Shown here piece by piece: positions 1 through 7,475 of a stretch of 61,704 bases of DNA. The notes beneath the pieces were generated by a model. That model was given only the letters and a program-made list of their open reading frames with translations, ran no database searches and had not been told where the DNA came from. Source of the stretch: CAZCFB01 sp964511535 (GTDB lineage Bacteria > Myxococcota_A > Polyangia > GCA-2747355 > CAZCFB01); NCBI GenBank assembly GCA_964511535.1, contig CAZEFW010000036.1, positions 1 through 61,704 on the forward strand, given 5' to 3'. The number at the start of each line of letters is the position of its first letter. The stretch's first letter is position 1. The position numbers were made by a program, and so were the translations under genes.

Positions 1-94
1 CCGGTTCAAGGGAAAAGCCGGCCTGGTAATGGGGCACTCTGACCGCTCAGCGCTTGTGGGTCACTCAGAATGCGGTCGTGCATTCGCTGGTGAG

Positions 95-188
95 GTTGAG
101 CGTTCAGAGTTCAGCGTTGAGAGTTCAGAGTCAAAATGCCCATGGATTCAGGCGATTACTCTCAACTCTCAACTCCCAACCTCTGAAC
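95..188. repeat. Degenerate heptamer array with inverted second half
   Basis: Six 7-base units (GTTGAGC, GTTCAGA and close variants) occupy 95-136. Units of the complementary type (ACTCTCA, ACTCCCA) occupy 158-188. The two halves can pair with each other, so the RNA or single-stranded DNA could form an imperfect hairpin. Bases 1-324 hold no gene that I can support; the short reading frames there run through this array and have no ribosome binding site. Confidence 0.75.
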
Positions 189-324
189 TTGCGGGAAGCG
201 GGCAGGGCGGCCGCAGGAGCTTCTTCCTGGCAGCGTCACCGCAAACGACCCCACTACCGCCGGCTTTTGCCGTGACACGGATCCAGAGCAGGAGTAATAC
301 TGATGCCCCATGAAGGAGACAAAT

Positions 325-816
325 ATGATCCGCAATAGACTGGCGACGCACCTGATAATCCTCCCCCTCGCGCTCTGCTTCGCCATGGCCTGCAGCGACG
401 ACGGCGACTCCACCAAGGAGCCCGACAAGGGGGCTCAGAAGGACTTCTCCATCAGCGACATCGGCGGATCTGCGGTTGATAGCGGCCAGTACTCCGGCCC
501 CAACTCCGGCAAGCTGTGCAAGAAGGACTCGGACTGCAAGGGCGCCAACGAGAAGTGCCTCTGGCCCAGCCTCTCCAAGTCGGGCATGTGCCTGATGACC
601 TGCACGCCGGGCACCCAGTGCCCCCACCCGTCGCCTGGACCCTACGCAGCCCAGTGCGCCTTCAGCTACACCGCCTCCGGCGGCACCAAGAGCTACGCCT
701 GCGGCTGGTACTGCGCCTACCAGGGCGTGACCTACAAGTGCCCCAACAGCACGGACTACCAGTGCTGGGCTCCCAACAGCAGCGAACCCCACGTCAAATT
801 CTGCATCCCCAAATAG
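325..816 (+). CDS. Small Cys-rich lipoprotein, function unknown
   Basis: A 163-residue exported protein. I chose the ATG at 325 rather than the in-frame ATG at 310, because AAGGAG at 313-318 sits six bases before 325 and overlaps the codons of the longer version. The N-terminus has basic residues (MIRNRL), a hydrophobic stretch and a lipobox-like end (FAMAC) followed by an Asp/Gly/Lys-rich linker, so it is a likely lipoprotein with an acidic start to the mature chain. The second half has about ten cysteines, including CKKDSDCKGANEKC, a spacing typical of the short disulfide-rich surface modules abundant in Myxococcota. No enzyme motif is visible. It converges on the OmpA-family gene downstream, with repeat hairpins between them. 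Confidence 0.75.
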   Translation: MIRNRLATHLIILPLALCFAMACSDDGDSTKEPDKGAQKDFSISDIGGSAVDSGQYSGPNSGKLCKKDSDCKGANEKCLWPSLSKSGMCLMTCTPGTQCPHPSPGPYAAQCAFSYTASGGTKSYACGWYCAYQGVTYKCPNSTDYQCWAPNSSEPHVKFCIPK

Positions 817-842
817 CGCGCCGCTGCGCGGCGCTGGCTTCA

Positions 843-983
843 GACTTGAGACTTGAGGCTTGAGGCTTGAGGTACAAGTGTCCCAGGCCATCTACCCTCA
901 AGCCCCAAGCCTTACAGCCTCAAGCCGGCGAGCGAAGCGAGCCCAATAGCTACCCTGAAGTCTGAAGTCTGAAGTCTGAAGTC
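843..983. repeat. Heptamer arrays with complementary arm, GGCGAGC tail
   Basis: Units GACTTGA and GGCTTGA repeat at 843-870. The complementary words (CCTCAAGCC type) follow at 896-926, then the tail GGCGAGCGAAGCGAGCCC at about 926-943, then TGAAGTC four times exactly at 956-983. The array lies between two convergent genes and could fold into a long hairpin. The same word and tail recur near 26141-26290, and the tail also near 49134-49179. Confidence 0.85.
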
Positions 984-1009
984 TGGACCCTCAAGCTGAG
1001 AACCTCACC

Positions 1010-1037
1010 AGGAGCCTCCTCGTAGAGCGAGGCTCCT
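1010..1037. terminator. Hairpin between convergent genes
   Basis: AGGAGCCTC at 1010-1018 pairs perfectly with GAGGCTCCT at 1029-1037 across a ten-base loop. There is no T-run, so any termination activity is inferred. The position just before the stop codon of the OmpA-family gene and after the small lipoprotein suits a bidirectional terminator. Confidence 0.5.
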
Positions 1038-1051
1038 GGAGCGGCCGTTCT

Positions 1052-3163
1052 CTACTGTTTCTCGAGGATCAGGAACTCCACGCGCCGGTTCATGGCGCGG
1101 TTGCGCTTGGTGATGTTCGGGCGCTTGGGGCGGGTCGGGCCGTAGCCCTTGGCCACGAGCCGGCTGCCGGAGACGCCCTTGCGGATCAGGTAATCCCGCA
1201 CCGCGTTGGCGCGTGACTGGCTGAGCTCCATGTTCATGCTCAGCTTGCCGCGGTTGTCGGTGTGGCCCTGGATCTCCACGCTGGAGATGTTCTTGTAGTT
1301 CAACATCACGTCCACCACGGAGTCCAGCACCTGGCTCGAGTCGGCCTTGATGTCGGCGGTGCCGGTGGCGAAGTGGATCTTCTTCTTGATCTGGATGGAG
1401 TGGCTGGTGACCTTGACCAGCGAGCGCTTGGGCCGCTTGGTCATCACCTCGTCCACCCTGGCGGTGCCGCCGGCCACGACGTTGACCTTGGCCACCTTGG
1501 TGAAGTAGCCCTTGGCCAGGATGCGCAGCTCGTAGCTGCCCGGCTTCACCTCGGCGCTGAACTCGCCAGACGCCACGGTGTCCACGTCCTTGGTCTCCGG
1601 GCCGGTGAACTGGACCTTGGCCGACACGGCGCTGCCCTTGGCGTTGGAGATCTTGCCCGTGATGGTCCCGATGGGCGGCACCGACGGGGTGAGCTTGATG
1701 TCAACAGCGGCGGTCTGGTCGGCGACCAGATCCACGGTGAGGCGGGCCGGCTCGTACTTCTCGTGGCGAACCATGATGTTCACCTTGCCCGGCATCATCT
1801 CGTAGGTCATGAAGGTGCCGTCCGGGTCGGTGTACAGGCCGGTCAGGTCGCGGCCCGGGAAGGTGACCACGGCGCCCTCCACCGGCTCGAGGGTGTTGGC
1901 GTTGAGCACGCGGCCGCGGGCCTTGCCCAGCTTGGGCGCCACCTCGACCTTCTTCTCCACCTCGACGGTCTTCTCGACGATCTTGACCCGCTCGGTGGTA
2001 TCCACCGCGTAGCCGAGGCCGAAGATGAACTGCCAGGGCACCACGGGGGGGCCGTAGCCGTAGCCGGGGCTGGCCATGCCGACGTCGACGGCCAGGTTGA
2101 CCAGCAGGCCGGCGATGGGATTGGCCCGCAAGCCGATGGTCATCCAGGCCGTGGTGGTGCCCTCGATGTCCTCGTCCGAGAGCACCGGCGGGTTGCCCTT
2201 GGTGAAGCGCGGCGTGTCGAAATCCTCGTCGCTGAGGCCCACGGCGAAGTCGGTGTTCAGCTCCACGATGGGGGTCAGGCCGAAGCCGACCCAGCGGCGC
2301 AAGGGCAGGTCGATGCCGAGCTTGAGCTGCAGACGGTTCTTGTTCATGCCGAGGGCGAACTTCTCAACCTGCAGGCTGGCCAGGGAGTAGCTGTTGTCGA
2401 AGCTGGCCAGGTTATCCGAGTTGTCCAGCATGTAGCCGAAGTTCAGGTGCACCCGCAGCGGGAAGCTGGCCAGCGGGTCGAGGTCGAGGGTGGAGATGGC
2501 GCCGATGTAGAACGACGTGGAGTCGCCATCCGGCGAGACCCCGCCCACGGAGTTGAGGAAGGTGAGGCCGAGGTTGGCGCCGATGCCGAGGTACGGCAGC
2601 ACGTCGTACTTGCCCTTGAGGCCGAAGGAGAAGTCGCCCAGGGCCAGGATCAGCTCCTGATCCAGCCGGTTCGGCTCCTTGGGCCGCACGTTGGTGTTGG
2701 CCGAGCTCTGCACGCCCAGGAAGATTTCGATGTACTGCCAGGGCGTGTAGTTGAGCACCAGGTTCCCCACGAACCGGGTGTTTTCATCCCCGGCCACGAG
2801 GAAATCCGATGACTTGAAGAAGGCCGTATACAGCCCAATTCGGAAGCTGTGAGCCCTGCCGATGTCCGTGGAGACGGTGCGGAACAGGCCGTTGAGGCCG
2901 CCGATGGTGGGGGCCAGGTCCCCGGGGACTTTCTCCGTGGGCTCCGCGGACTCCTCCTCGGTGGACATCGCCTCCTCGTCGGCGCCGGTTGCCTCGTCGG
3001 CGCCTTCCGCCGGAGCCTCCTCGCCGTCAGACGCTGCTGGCGTGGCCGCGGCGGCGTCCTCGACGTCGATATCCATGGTCTCCTCTTCCTGGGCCCATGC
3101 ATTGGGCGCGAGCAGGAGAATGAGCATGAACGGGGCGAGCAGGTGAGCTGACTTTTTGAGCAT
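1052..3163 (-). CDS. OmpA-family outer-membrane protein with carboxypeptidase-regulatory-like domains
   Basis: A 703-residue exported protein. Order of parts: a signal peptide ending near AWA-QEE (residues 1-24); an acidic Ala/Glu linker to about 80; a region of alternating beta-type strands to about 400 that may be a barrel; two Ig-like regulatory domains of the carboxypeptidase type (about 415-490 and 500-570, with GRVLNANTLEPVEGA and GTITGKISNAKG); and a C-terminal OmpA peptidoglycan-binding domain at 589-703. The last carries VEIQGHTDNRG and the NRAMNRRVEF ending, including the Asp and Arg that bind diaminopimelate in this family. GGAGGG lies eight bases before the ATG. It probably links the outer membrane to peptidoglycan. 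The unusual point is the insertion of two regulatory-like domains between barrel-like region and OmpA domain. Confidence 0.88.
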   Translation of the reverse strand: MLKKSAHLLAPFMLILLLAPNAWAQEEETMDIDVEDAAAATPAASDGEEAPAEGADEATGADEEAMSTEEESAEPTEKVPGDLAPTIGGLNGLFRTVSTDIGRAHSFRIGLYTAFFKSSDFLVAGDENTRFVGNLVLNYTPWQYIEIFLGVQSSANTNVRPKEPNRLDQELILALGDFSFGLKGKYDVLPYLGIGANLGLTFLNSVGGVSPDGDSTSFYIGAISTLDLDPLASFPLRVHLNFGYMLDNSDNLASFDNSYSLASLQVEKFALGMNKNRLQLKLGIDLPLRRWVGFGLTPIVELNTDFAVGLSDEDFDTPRFTKGNPPVLSDEDIEGTTTAWMTIGLRANPIAGLLVNLAVDVGMASPGYGYGPPVVPWQFIFGLGYAVDTTERVKIVEKTVEVEKKVEVAPKLGKARGRVLNANTLEPVEGAVVTFPGRDLTGLYTDPDGTFMTYEMMPGKVNIMVRHEKYEPARLTVDLVADQTAAVDIKLTPSVPPIGTITGKISNAKGSAVSAKVQFTGPETKDVDTVASGEFSAEVKPGSYELRILAKGYFTKVAKVNVVAGGTARVDEVMTKRPKRSLVKVTSHSIQIKKKIHFATGTADIKADSSQVLDSVVDVMLNYKNISSVEIQGHTDNRGKLSMNMELSQSRANAVRDYLIRKGVSGSRLVAKGYGPTRPKRPNITKRNRAMNRRVEFLILEKQ

Positions 3164-3253
3164 CGAAGTATCCCTCCGCTACGGTAGTGGGGAGCTCTGA
3201 CGGATTGGTCCCGCTGGCCCCTCTTCGGGTGCTACCTGTCGTATATGGTCCGC

Positions 3254-3283
3254 ATTAAACCAGCAAAGAACAGGCGGGTGCAA
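3254..3283 (-). promoter_or_regulatory. Possible sigma70-type promoter for the OmpA-family gene
   Basis: Read on the minus strand, TTGCAC (3278-3283) and TTTAAT (3254-3259) are 18 bases apart, about 90 bases upstream of the ATG at 3163. The region is AT-richer than its surroundings. The match is only moderate. Confidence 0.3.
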
Positions 3284-3297
3284 TCCAATATTTCAGC

Positions 3298-6200
3298 CTA
3301 CTTCACATCGATCCTGGTCACGAGCCCGTCGGTGGTGCTGACCAGGACTCGTCCGTCTGCCGCCAGGCGCGCGTCCAGCAAATCGCCCCCCAGGTCGCGC
3401 AGTCGTTTCCAGGTTCCCGTGGCGCGCTGGACCATCAACACACCACCCGCCGCGGTGAACACCAGGCATCTCCCCCCTGGCAGGGGGATCAGCCGCGTCA
3501 GGATTTCTGGCAGGTTGACCTCCAACAGCGGCTCGCCCCCCGGGCCGAGCTCCAGCAGCCTCCCGTCCAGGGTGCCCGCGAGCAGCGATTTCGTGAGGGG
3601 ATCGAACGCCAGGGCCTGCGCCGGGGCGCGGAGATCTCGCTTCCAGGCTGGCTTGCCCGCTGCGTCCAGGATGTGCAGCTCCCCGCGACCGTCCACCAGC
3701 GCCAGCCCGCCGGCTGCCTTCACCGGGCCGGCCATGGCAGCGAGGGGCAAGGTGTGGCTCCAGATCTCGTTGCCGCTCAGATCGACCCCCACCACCTCCT
3801 TGCCCAGCGCCGCCGCCACGCCCCCGGGGATCTGGAGCAATGGGCGCGTGACGGATCCCGAGCCGCTATAGAACCAGCGGATCTTGCCTGCAGGAGATAT
3901 GGCCCAGATCCGGCCCGCCCGGGATCCGAGGAGCACCATCGGCGCCGCGCTGCCATCGCCAGGGGGGACCAGCAAGAGCGGATCGGTCAGGGCGTGCTTG
4001 TGCAAGCGCAGCCGGAACTTGATCCGGCCGGCGGACAGGCCCACGAAGTTGCCCCGGTTATCCGGCAGGAAAAGCTCCTGGCCCACGCGGACCATGGCGC
4101 CGAGGCGTTCACGGCCCACGGGCACGGTCCACAGCGGCCACCCGTCGGCGCCCACCGCCCGCACCAGGCCATCGGCGCCCGCGGTCACGAAGCCGCCGCC
4201 GCTCCACTCGATCACCGGGCCGGTGCGTGCGCTGCCCAGCCTGGCAGCGCTGGCCCCGCCGGCTGGGATCGCGGCGGGAGCGCCTGCGCCGTCCGGCCGG
4301 GGAGGGGCGGCGGCGAACACCGAGCCGTCCATCACGCCTGCCACCACGGAGCCGTCCTTGCGCGCCAGCACACCGCCGCGGATCTCGGCGCCGGCGGGGA
4401 CCCACCAGGCCAGCGCGCCCGTGGCCGCGTCCAGCACGTAGAGGTTGCCGTCGTCGGAGCCGACCGCCACCTGACGCTGGTCGCCCTTGCCCAGGAGCGC
4501 GGGCGTTGCGTCCACCTCGTCGGCCGTGCCGAAGCGCCAGCGGAGCTTGCCTTTGGCGTCCACTGCGTAGACAGAGTGGTCACGAGAGCCGAAGTAGACC
4601 GTGCCGTCCCTGGCCACCACCGGCGAGCTGGCGATCTGGCCCGAGGTGTGGAAGGTCCACCGCGGGGCGCCACGGTCATCAACGGCGTGCAGCCGCTGGT
4701 CGAAGGCGGTGAACCGGATGCTGCCGTCGGGCGCCATGGCGGGGCGTGACCGCACGGCCCCGCCGGTCCGGTAATACCAGCTGATGCGCCCCTGGGGGTC
4801 GACGGCGTACAGGTGCCGGTCATCCGAGCCGACATAGATCATGCCGTCGGGCCCGATGCGCGGCGCGGAGTCCACGTCGTCGCCGGTGAGCACCTTCCAG
4901 CGCAGCTTGCCCTCGGCGTCCAGGGCGTAGATGCGGCGGTCCCTGGCGCCGAAGTAAGCGGTCCCGTCCCGGGCCAATGTAGGCGACGAGGAGAGTCCCT
5001 TGTTGACCGGGAAGCGGTACGCCATCTCGCCGTCTGGTCTCAGCCCATAGAAGCCGCCATCTCCGCAACCGAAGGCCACCTGGCCGGCGCGGCCCATGAC
5101 GGGCAAGGTGTCCACGTCCTCGCCGCAGTTGTAGCTCCAGGTCACCCGGCCGTCCCGCTCGAGCAGGTAGATCTTGCGCCCGTGGGTGGCGGCCAGGATC
5201 TTGCCGCCGCGGCCGGCGGACACGCCCCGGGCCACGGGCCCGGCCAGGTCCTTGCGCCACAGGATGCGTCCCTGGGGGGTGCGGGCAAGCCGCGCCTTGA
5301 GCCCGGCGGCCACCTGCCAGCGGCTGCGTGCCCGGGAGGGGAGCGGCAGCACATGAACCCGGCGGTCGGCGCTGCCGAAGACCACCCGGCCGCGCGCCAC
5401 GGTGGCGGCGCCGCGGATCGGGCCGCCCGTCCCGTGAAGGGCCACGGGCTGGCCGCCGCGCCCGAGGATATACAGGGTGCCCCGGTCGGTGCCGAGGATG
5501 ACATGGTCCCCGCTGACGGCGGGCGTGCTGGCCACAGGACCGTCCGCGGCCTGCTTCCAGCGGATCTTGCCGGTGGCGTCCAGGGCGAGGATCAGCCCCT
5601 CGGTGGTGCCGAAGACCACCCCCCGGCCGAGGCGGGTCACGCCGCCGGGGGCGGGGCCCGGACGGCCGCGCCAGCGCTCGGCGCCGTCGACCACGGACAG
5701 GGCGATCACCTCGCCGCCCCGGTTGGCGACCACCAGGATGGCCTCCTTGCCTCGACCTGCAAGGGCCATGGCGCCGGTGATCCCGGCGGGGGAGGGCGGG
5801 GGCTCCTTGCCCGCCCTGGGCGGCGGCGCGGCAGGGGCTTCATCCTTCTTTTTGGCAGGAGCGGCCTTGACCTTGACCTTCCATCTCACCTTGCCTTCCC
5901 GGTCCAGGGCCACCACCGATCCATCGTCGAAGCCGGTGAAGATCCCGCCGCGGCCGTCCTGGGCAGGCCACGCGCTGGAGGCCTTTACGGGGCCGGGGAA
6001 GACCCAGGCCACCGCGCCCCGCTCCACCGCCACCACCCGGCCTCCTGCGGTGACGAAGAACAGCCGGCCCCGGTGCACCGCCGGGGGACCCGCGGCGACC
6101 CCGCCCAGATCGACCTTCTGCTCGAGGTCACCGGCGCGATCCAGCAGGTAGAGCTTGCCGTTGCGGTTTGCCATGGCCACCAGTCCGCCAGGACCCAGCT

Positions 6201-6453
6201 GGACGGGCCAGCCGCAGAAGCCGTCCGAGGCCTTGTAGGCCCAGAGCAGGCGGCCGCCTGCCTCGAAGGCGTAGGCGAACCCGTCCTCGGCGCCCACCAC
6301 CACGCGGCCGTCTCCCTGGCCCACCAGCGGACGGGCCCAGACGGCAGCGAGGGCCTCGTGGGTCCAGGCATCGCGGCCGGGGGGCGGGGCGGCGGTGGCG
6401 GCGGCAGGTATTGCGAGAGCAAGGATTAGCGAGAGGGAGATGAGCCTGGGCAT
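3298..6453 (-). CDS. Large exported PQQ-like beta-propeller repeat protein
   Basis: A 1051-residue protein from the ATG at 6453. I prefer this start to the open frame reaching 6537 because it begins directly with a signal peptide (MPRLISLSLILALAIPAAATAA), and the extra upstream part would lie on the octamer repeat. Most of the chain is repeats of about 40 residues with the pattern DGxVYxGSxDxxLYAxDxxGxLRWxxxT, as in PQQ/BamB-like propellers; there are enough for two or more propellers. A Lys/Pro/Ala-rich linker lies near residues 210-240. No quinoprotein catalytic Cys-Cys pair or calcium-binding motif stands out, so a binding or scaffolding role is more likely than dehydrogenase activity. No clear Shine-Dalgarno sequence precedes 6453. 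Confidence 0.8.
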   Translation of the reverse strand: MPRLISLSLILALAIPAAATAAPPPGRDAWTHEALAAVWARPLVGQGDGRVVVGAEDGFAYAFEAGGRLLWAYKASDGFCGWPVQLGPGGLVAMANRNGKLYLLDRAGDLEQKVDLGGVAAGPPAVHRGRLFFVTAGGRVVAVERGAVAWVFPGPVKASSAWPAQDGRGGIFTGFDDGSVVALDREGKVRWKVKVKAAPAKKKDEAPAAPPPRAGKEPPPSPAGITGAMALAGRGKEAILVVANRGGEVIALSVVDGAERWRGRPGPAPGGVTRLGRGVVFGTTEGLILALDATGKIRWKQAADGPVASTPAVSGDHVILGTDRGTLYILGRGGQPVALHGTGGPIRGAATVARGRVVFGSADRRVHVLPLPSRARSRWQVAAGLKARLARTPQGRILWRKDLAGPVARGVSAGRGGKILAATHGRKIYLLERDGRVTWSYNCGEDVDTLPVMGRAGQVAFGCGDGGFYGLRPDGEMAYRFPVNKGLSSSPTLARDGTAYFGARDRRIYALDAEGKLRWKVLTGDDVDSAPRIGPDGMIYVGSDDRHLYAVDPQGRISWYYRTGGAVRSRPAMAPDGSIRFTAFDQRLHAVDDRGAPRWTFHTSGQIASSPVVARDGTVYFGSRDHSVYAVDAKGKLRWRFGTADEVDATPALLGKGDQRQVAVGSDDGNLYVLDAATGALAWWVPAGAEIRGGVLARKDGSVVAGVMDGSVFAAAPPRPDGAGAPAAIPAGGASAARLGSARTGPVIEWSGGGFVTAGADGLVRAVGADGWPLWTVPVGRERLGAMVRVGQELFLPDNRGNFVGLSAGRIKFRLRLHKHALTDPLLLVPPGDGSAAPMVLLGSRAGRIWAISPAGKIRWFYSGSGSVTRPLLQIPGGVAAALGKEVVGVDLSGNEIWSHTLPLAAMAGPVKAAGGLALVDGRGELHILDAAGKPAWKRDLRAPAQALAFDPLTKSLLAGTLDGRLLELGPGGEPLLEVNLPEILTRLIPLPGGRCLVFTAAGGVLMVQRATGTWKRLRDLGGDLLDARLAADGRVLVSTTDGLVTRIDVK

Positions 6454-6490
6454 GGTGAGGATCAATGTAACAAGGGGGGAGGGACAAAAG

Positions 6491-6538
6491 AATGCCAGAT
6501 TGCCAGAACGCCGGAATGCCACAATTCCAGAATGCAAT
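6491..6538. repeat. Degenerate octamer array (AATGCCAG type)
   Basis: Six successive 8-base units beginning AATGCCAG and ATTGCCAG fill 6491-6538, directly beside the palindrome at 6541. The octamer array at 27737-27776 carries the reverse complement of the same word. Confidence 0.85.
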
Positions 6539-6540
6539 GG

Positions 6541-6578
6541 GAGTTATTTTACATAATATGGATTATGTAAAATAACTC
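6541..6578. other. Perfect 17-bp palindrome; candidate XerCD dif site
   Basis: The left arm 6541-6557 and right arm 6562-6578 are perfect reverse complements around ATGG. The core 6546-6573 has dif architecture: an 11-base arm ATTTTACATAA, a six-base centre TATGGA and an 11-base arm TTATGTAAAAT. The right arm matches the XerD half of E. coli dif (TTATGTTAAAT) at 10 of 11 positions and that of B. subtilis dif (TTATGTAAACT) at 10 of 11. It is strikingly AT-rich in a GC-rich chromosome and lies between divergent genes. The full symmetry also allows an operator or a simple hairpin. Confidence 0.5.
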
Positions 6579-6623
6579 AGTCTGCGGTTGCGCAGCCTGG
6601 CGGTCGCGGGCTACACCGAGGCC

Positions 6624-7448
6624 ATGTTTTCTCTGTTCAGGACCTACGACATCGACTCGCTGGAGAACCGCGATGAGGCGCTGCTGGAGCGAGTGGCGGC
6701 GCTGTTTCACCGGGTCCTCACCGGCTACTTCCGGGCGCAGGTGAGGGGGCTGGAGCGGATCCCGCCAGGGGCAGGGCTCTACGTGGGCAACCACAGCGGC
6801 GGCATCATGACGCCCGACTCCTTCGTCTTCGGCGCCGAGCTGTGGGACGCGCACGGGGTCGAGTACCTGCCGTACGGGCTGGGCCACGAGTTCGCCATCA
6901 GCGCGCCCTTGCTGCACCAGATCATCGTGCCCCTGGGCGCGGTGCGGGCCTCCCATGAGAACGCCGACCGGCTGTTCGCGCGGGGCCACAAGGTGATCGT
7001 CTACCCGGGCGGGGACATCGACTCCATGAGGCCGTCCAGGCGCCGGCACGAGCTGGTCTTCGGCGGCCGCACCGGCTACATCAGGGCCGCCCTTCGCAAC
7101 GACGTGCCGGTCATCCCGGTGGTCTCGGCCGGCGGCCACGACACCCTCTACATCATCGACGACATGCGCTGGATGGTGGAGAAGATCGGCCTCGACCGGA
7201 TGCCGATCCGGACCCATGTCTGGCCCCTGACCCTGAGCATCCCCTGGGGGCTGACCCTCGGCCCGCCGCCCATCTACCTCCCGTGGCCGGCGCGAATCAT
7301 CCAGGAGGTGCTCGCGCCCATCACCTTCGACCGCAGCGGGGAAGAGGCCGCCGCCGACCCGGCGTACGTGCGGGCCTGCGCCGACGAGGTGGAGGGGCAG
7401 ATGCAGGCGACGCTGACCCGCCTGGGCGCCGAGGTGGACTCGGCCTGA
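6624..7448 (+). CDS. PlsC-like lysophospholipid/glycerol acyltransferase family protein
   Basis: A 274-residue protein from the ATG at 6624; an in-frame TTG at 6588 would add 12 residues but has no ribosome binding site. The core matches membrane-associated acyltransferases: GLERIPPGAGLYVGNHSGG with the catalytic-type His, TPDSF shortly after, and VYPGGDID further on, corresponding to the substrate-binding PxG block. The classical HxxxxD spacing is not kept; the Asp follows the His after seven residues, so this is a divergent branch. A role in acylating a glycerol or phospholipid acceptor at the inner membrane is inferred. It diverges from the propeller gene and converges on the kinase gene, with only 27 bases between stops. 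Confidence 0.72.
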   Translation: MFSLFRTYDIDSLENRDEALLERVAALFHRVLTGYFRAQVRGLERIPPGAGLYVGNHSGGIMTPDSFVFGAELWDAHGVEYLPYGLGHEFAISAPLLHQIIVPLGAVRASHENADRLFARGHKVIVYPGGDIDSMRPSRRRHELVFGGRTGYIRAALRNDVPVIPVVSAGGHDTLYIIDDMRWMVEKIGLDRMPIRTHVWPLTLSIPWGLTLGPPPIYLPWPARIIQEVLAPITFDRSGEEAAADPAYVRACADEVEGQMQATLTRLGAEVDSA

Positions 7449-7454
7449 CAGCAT

Positions 7455-7470
7455 CGCCCCCGGAGGGGCG
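7455..7470. terminator. Short GC hairpin between convergent stops
   Basis: CGCCCC at 7455-7460 pairs with GGGGCG at 7465-7470 around CGGA, filling the 27-base gap between two convergent stop codons. There is no T-tract on either side. Confidence 0.45.
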
Positions 7471-7475
7471 GCAGG

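Noticed and set aside
267..300. TTGCCG and TAATAC before the first lipoprotein gene as a promoter
   Set aside because: They are 22 bases apart, too far for a sigma70 promoter.
1262..2812. 516-residue plus-strand frame rich in His, Gly and Val opposite the OmpA-family gene
   Set aside because: It is the antisense shadow of a GC-rich gene: no domain, no start signal and a composition typical of shadow frames. The same holds for the long antisense frames at 4813-6429, 7497-11417, 16340-19600, 22671-24758 and 31992-34667.
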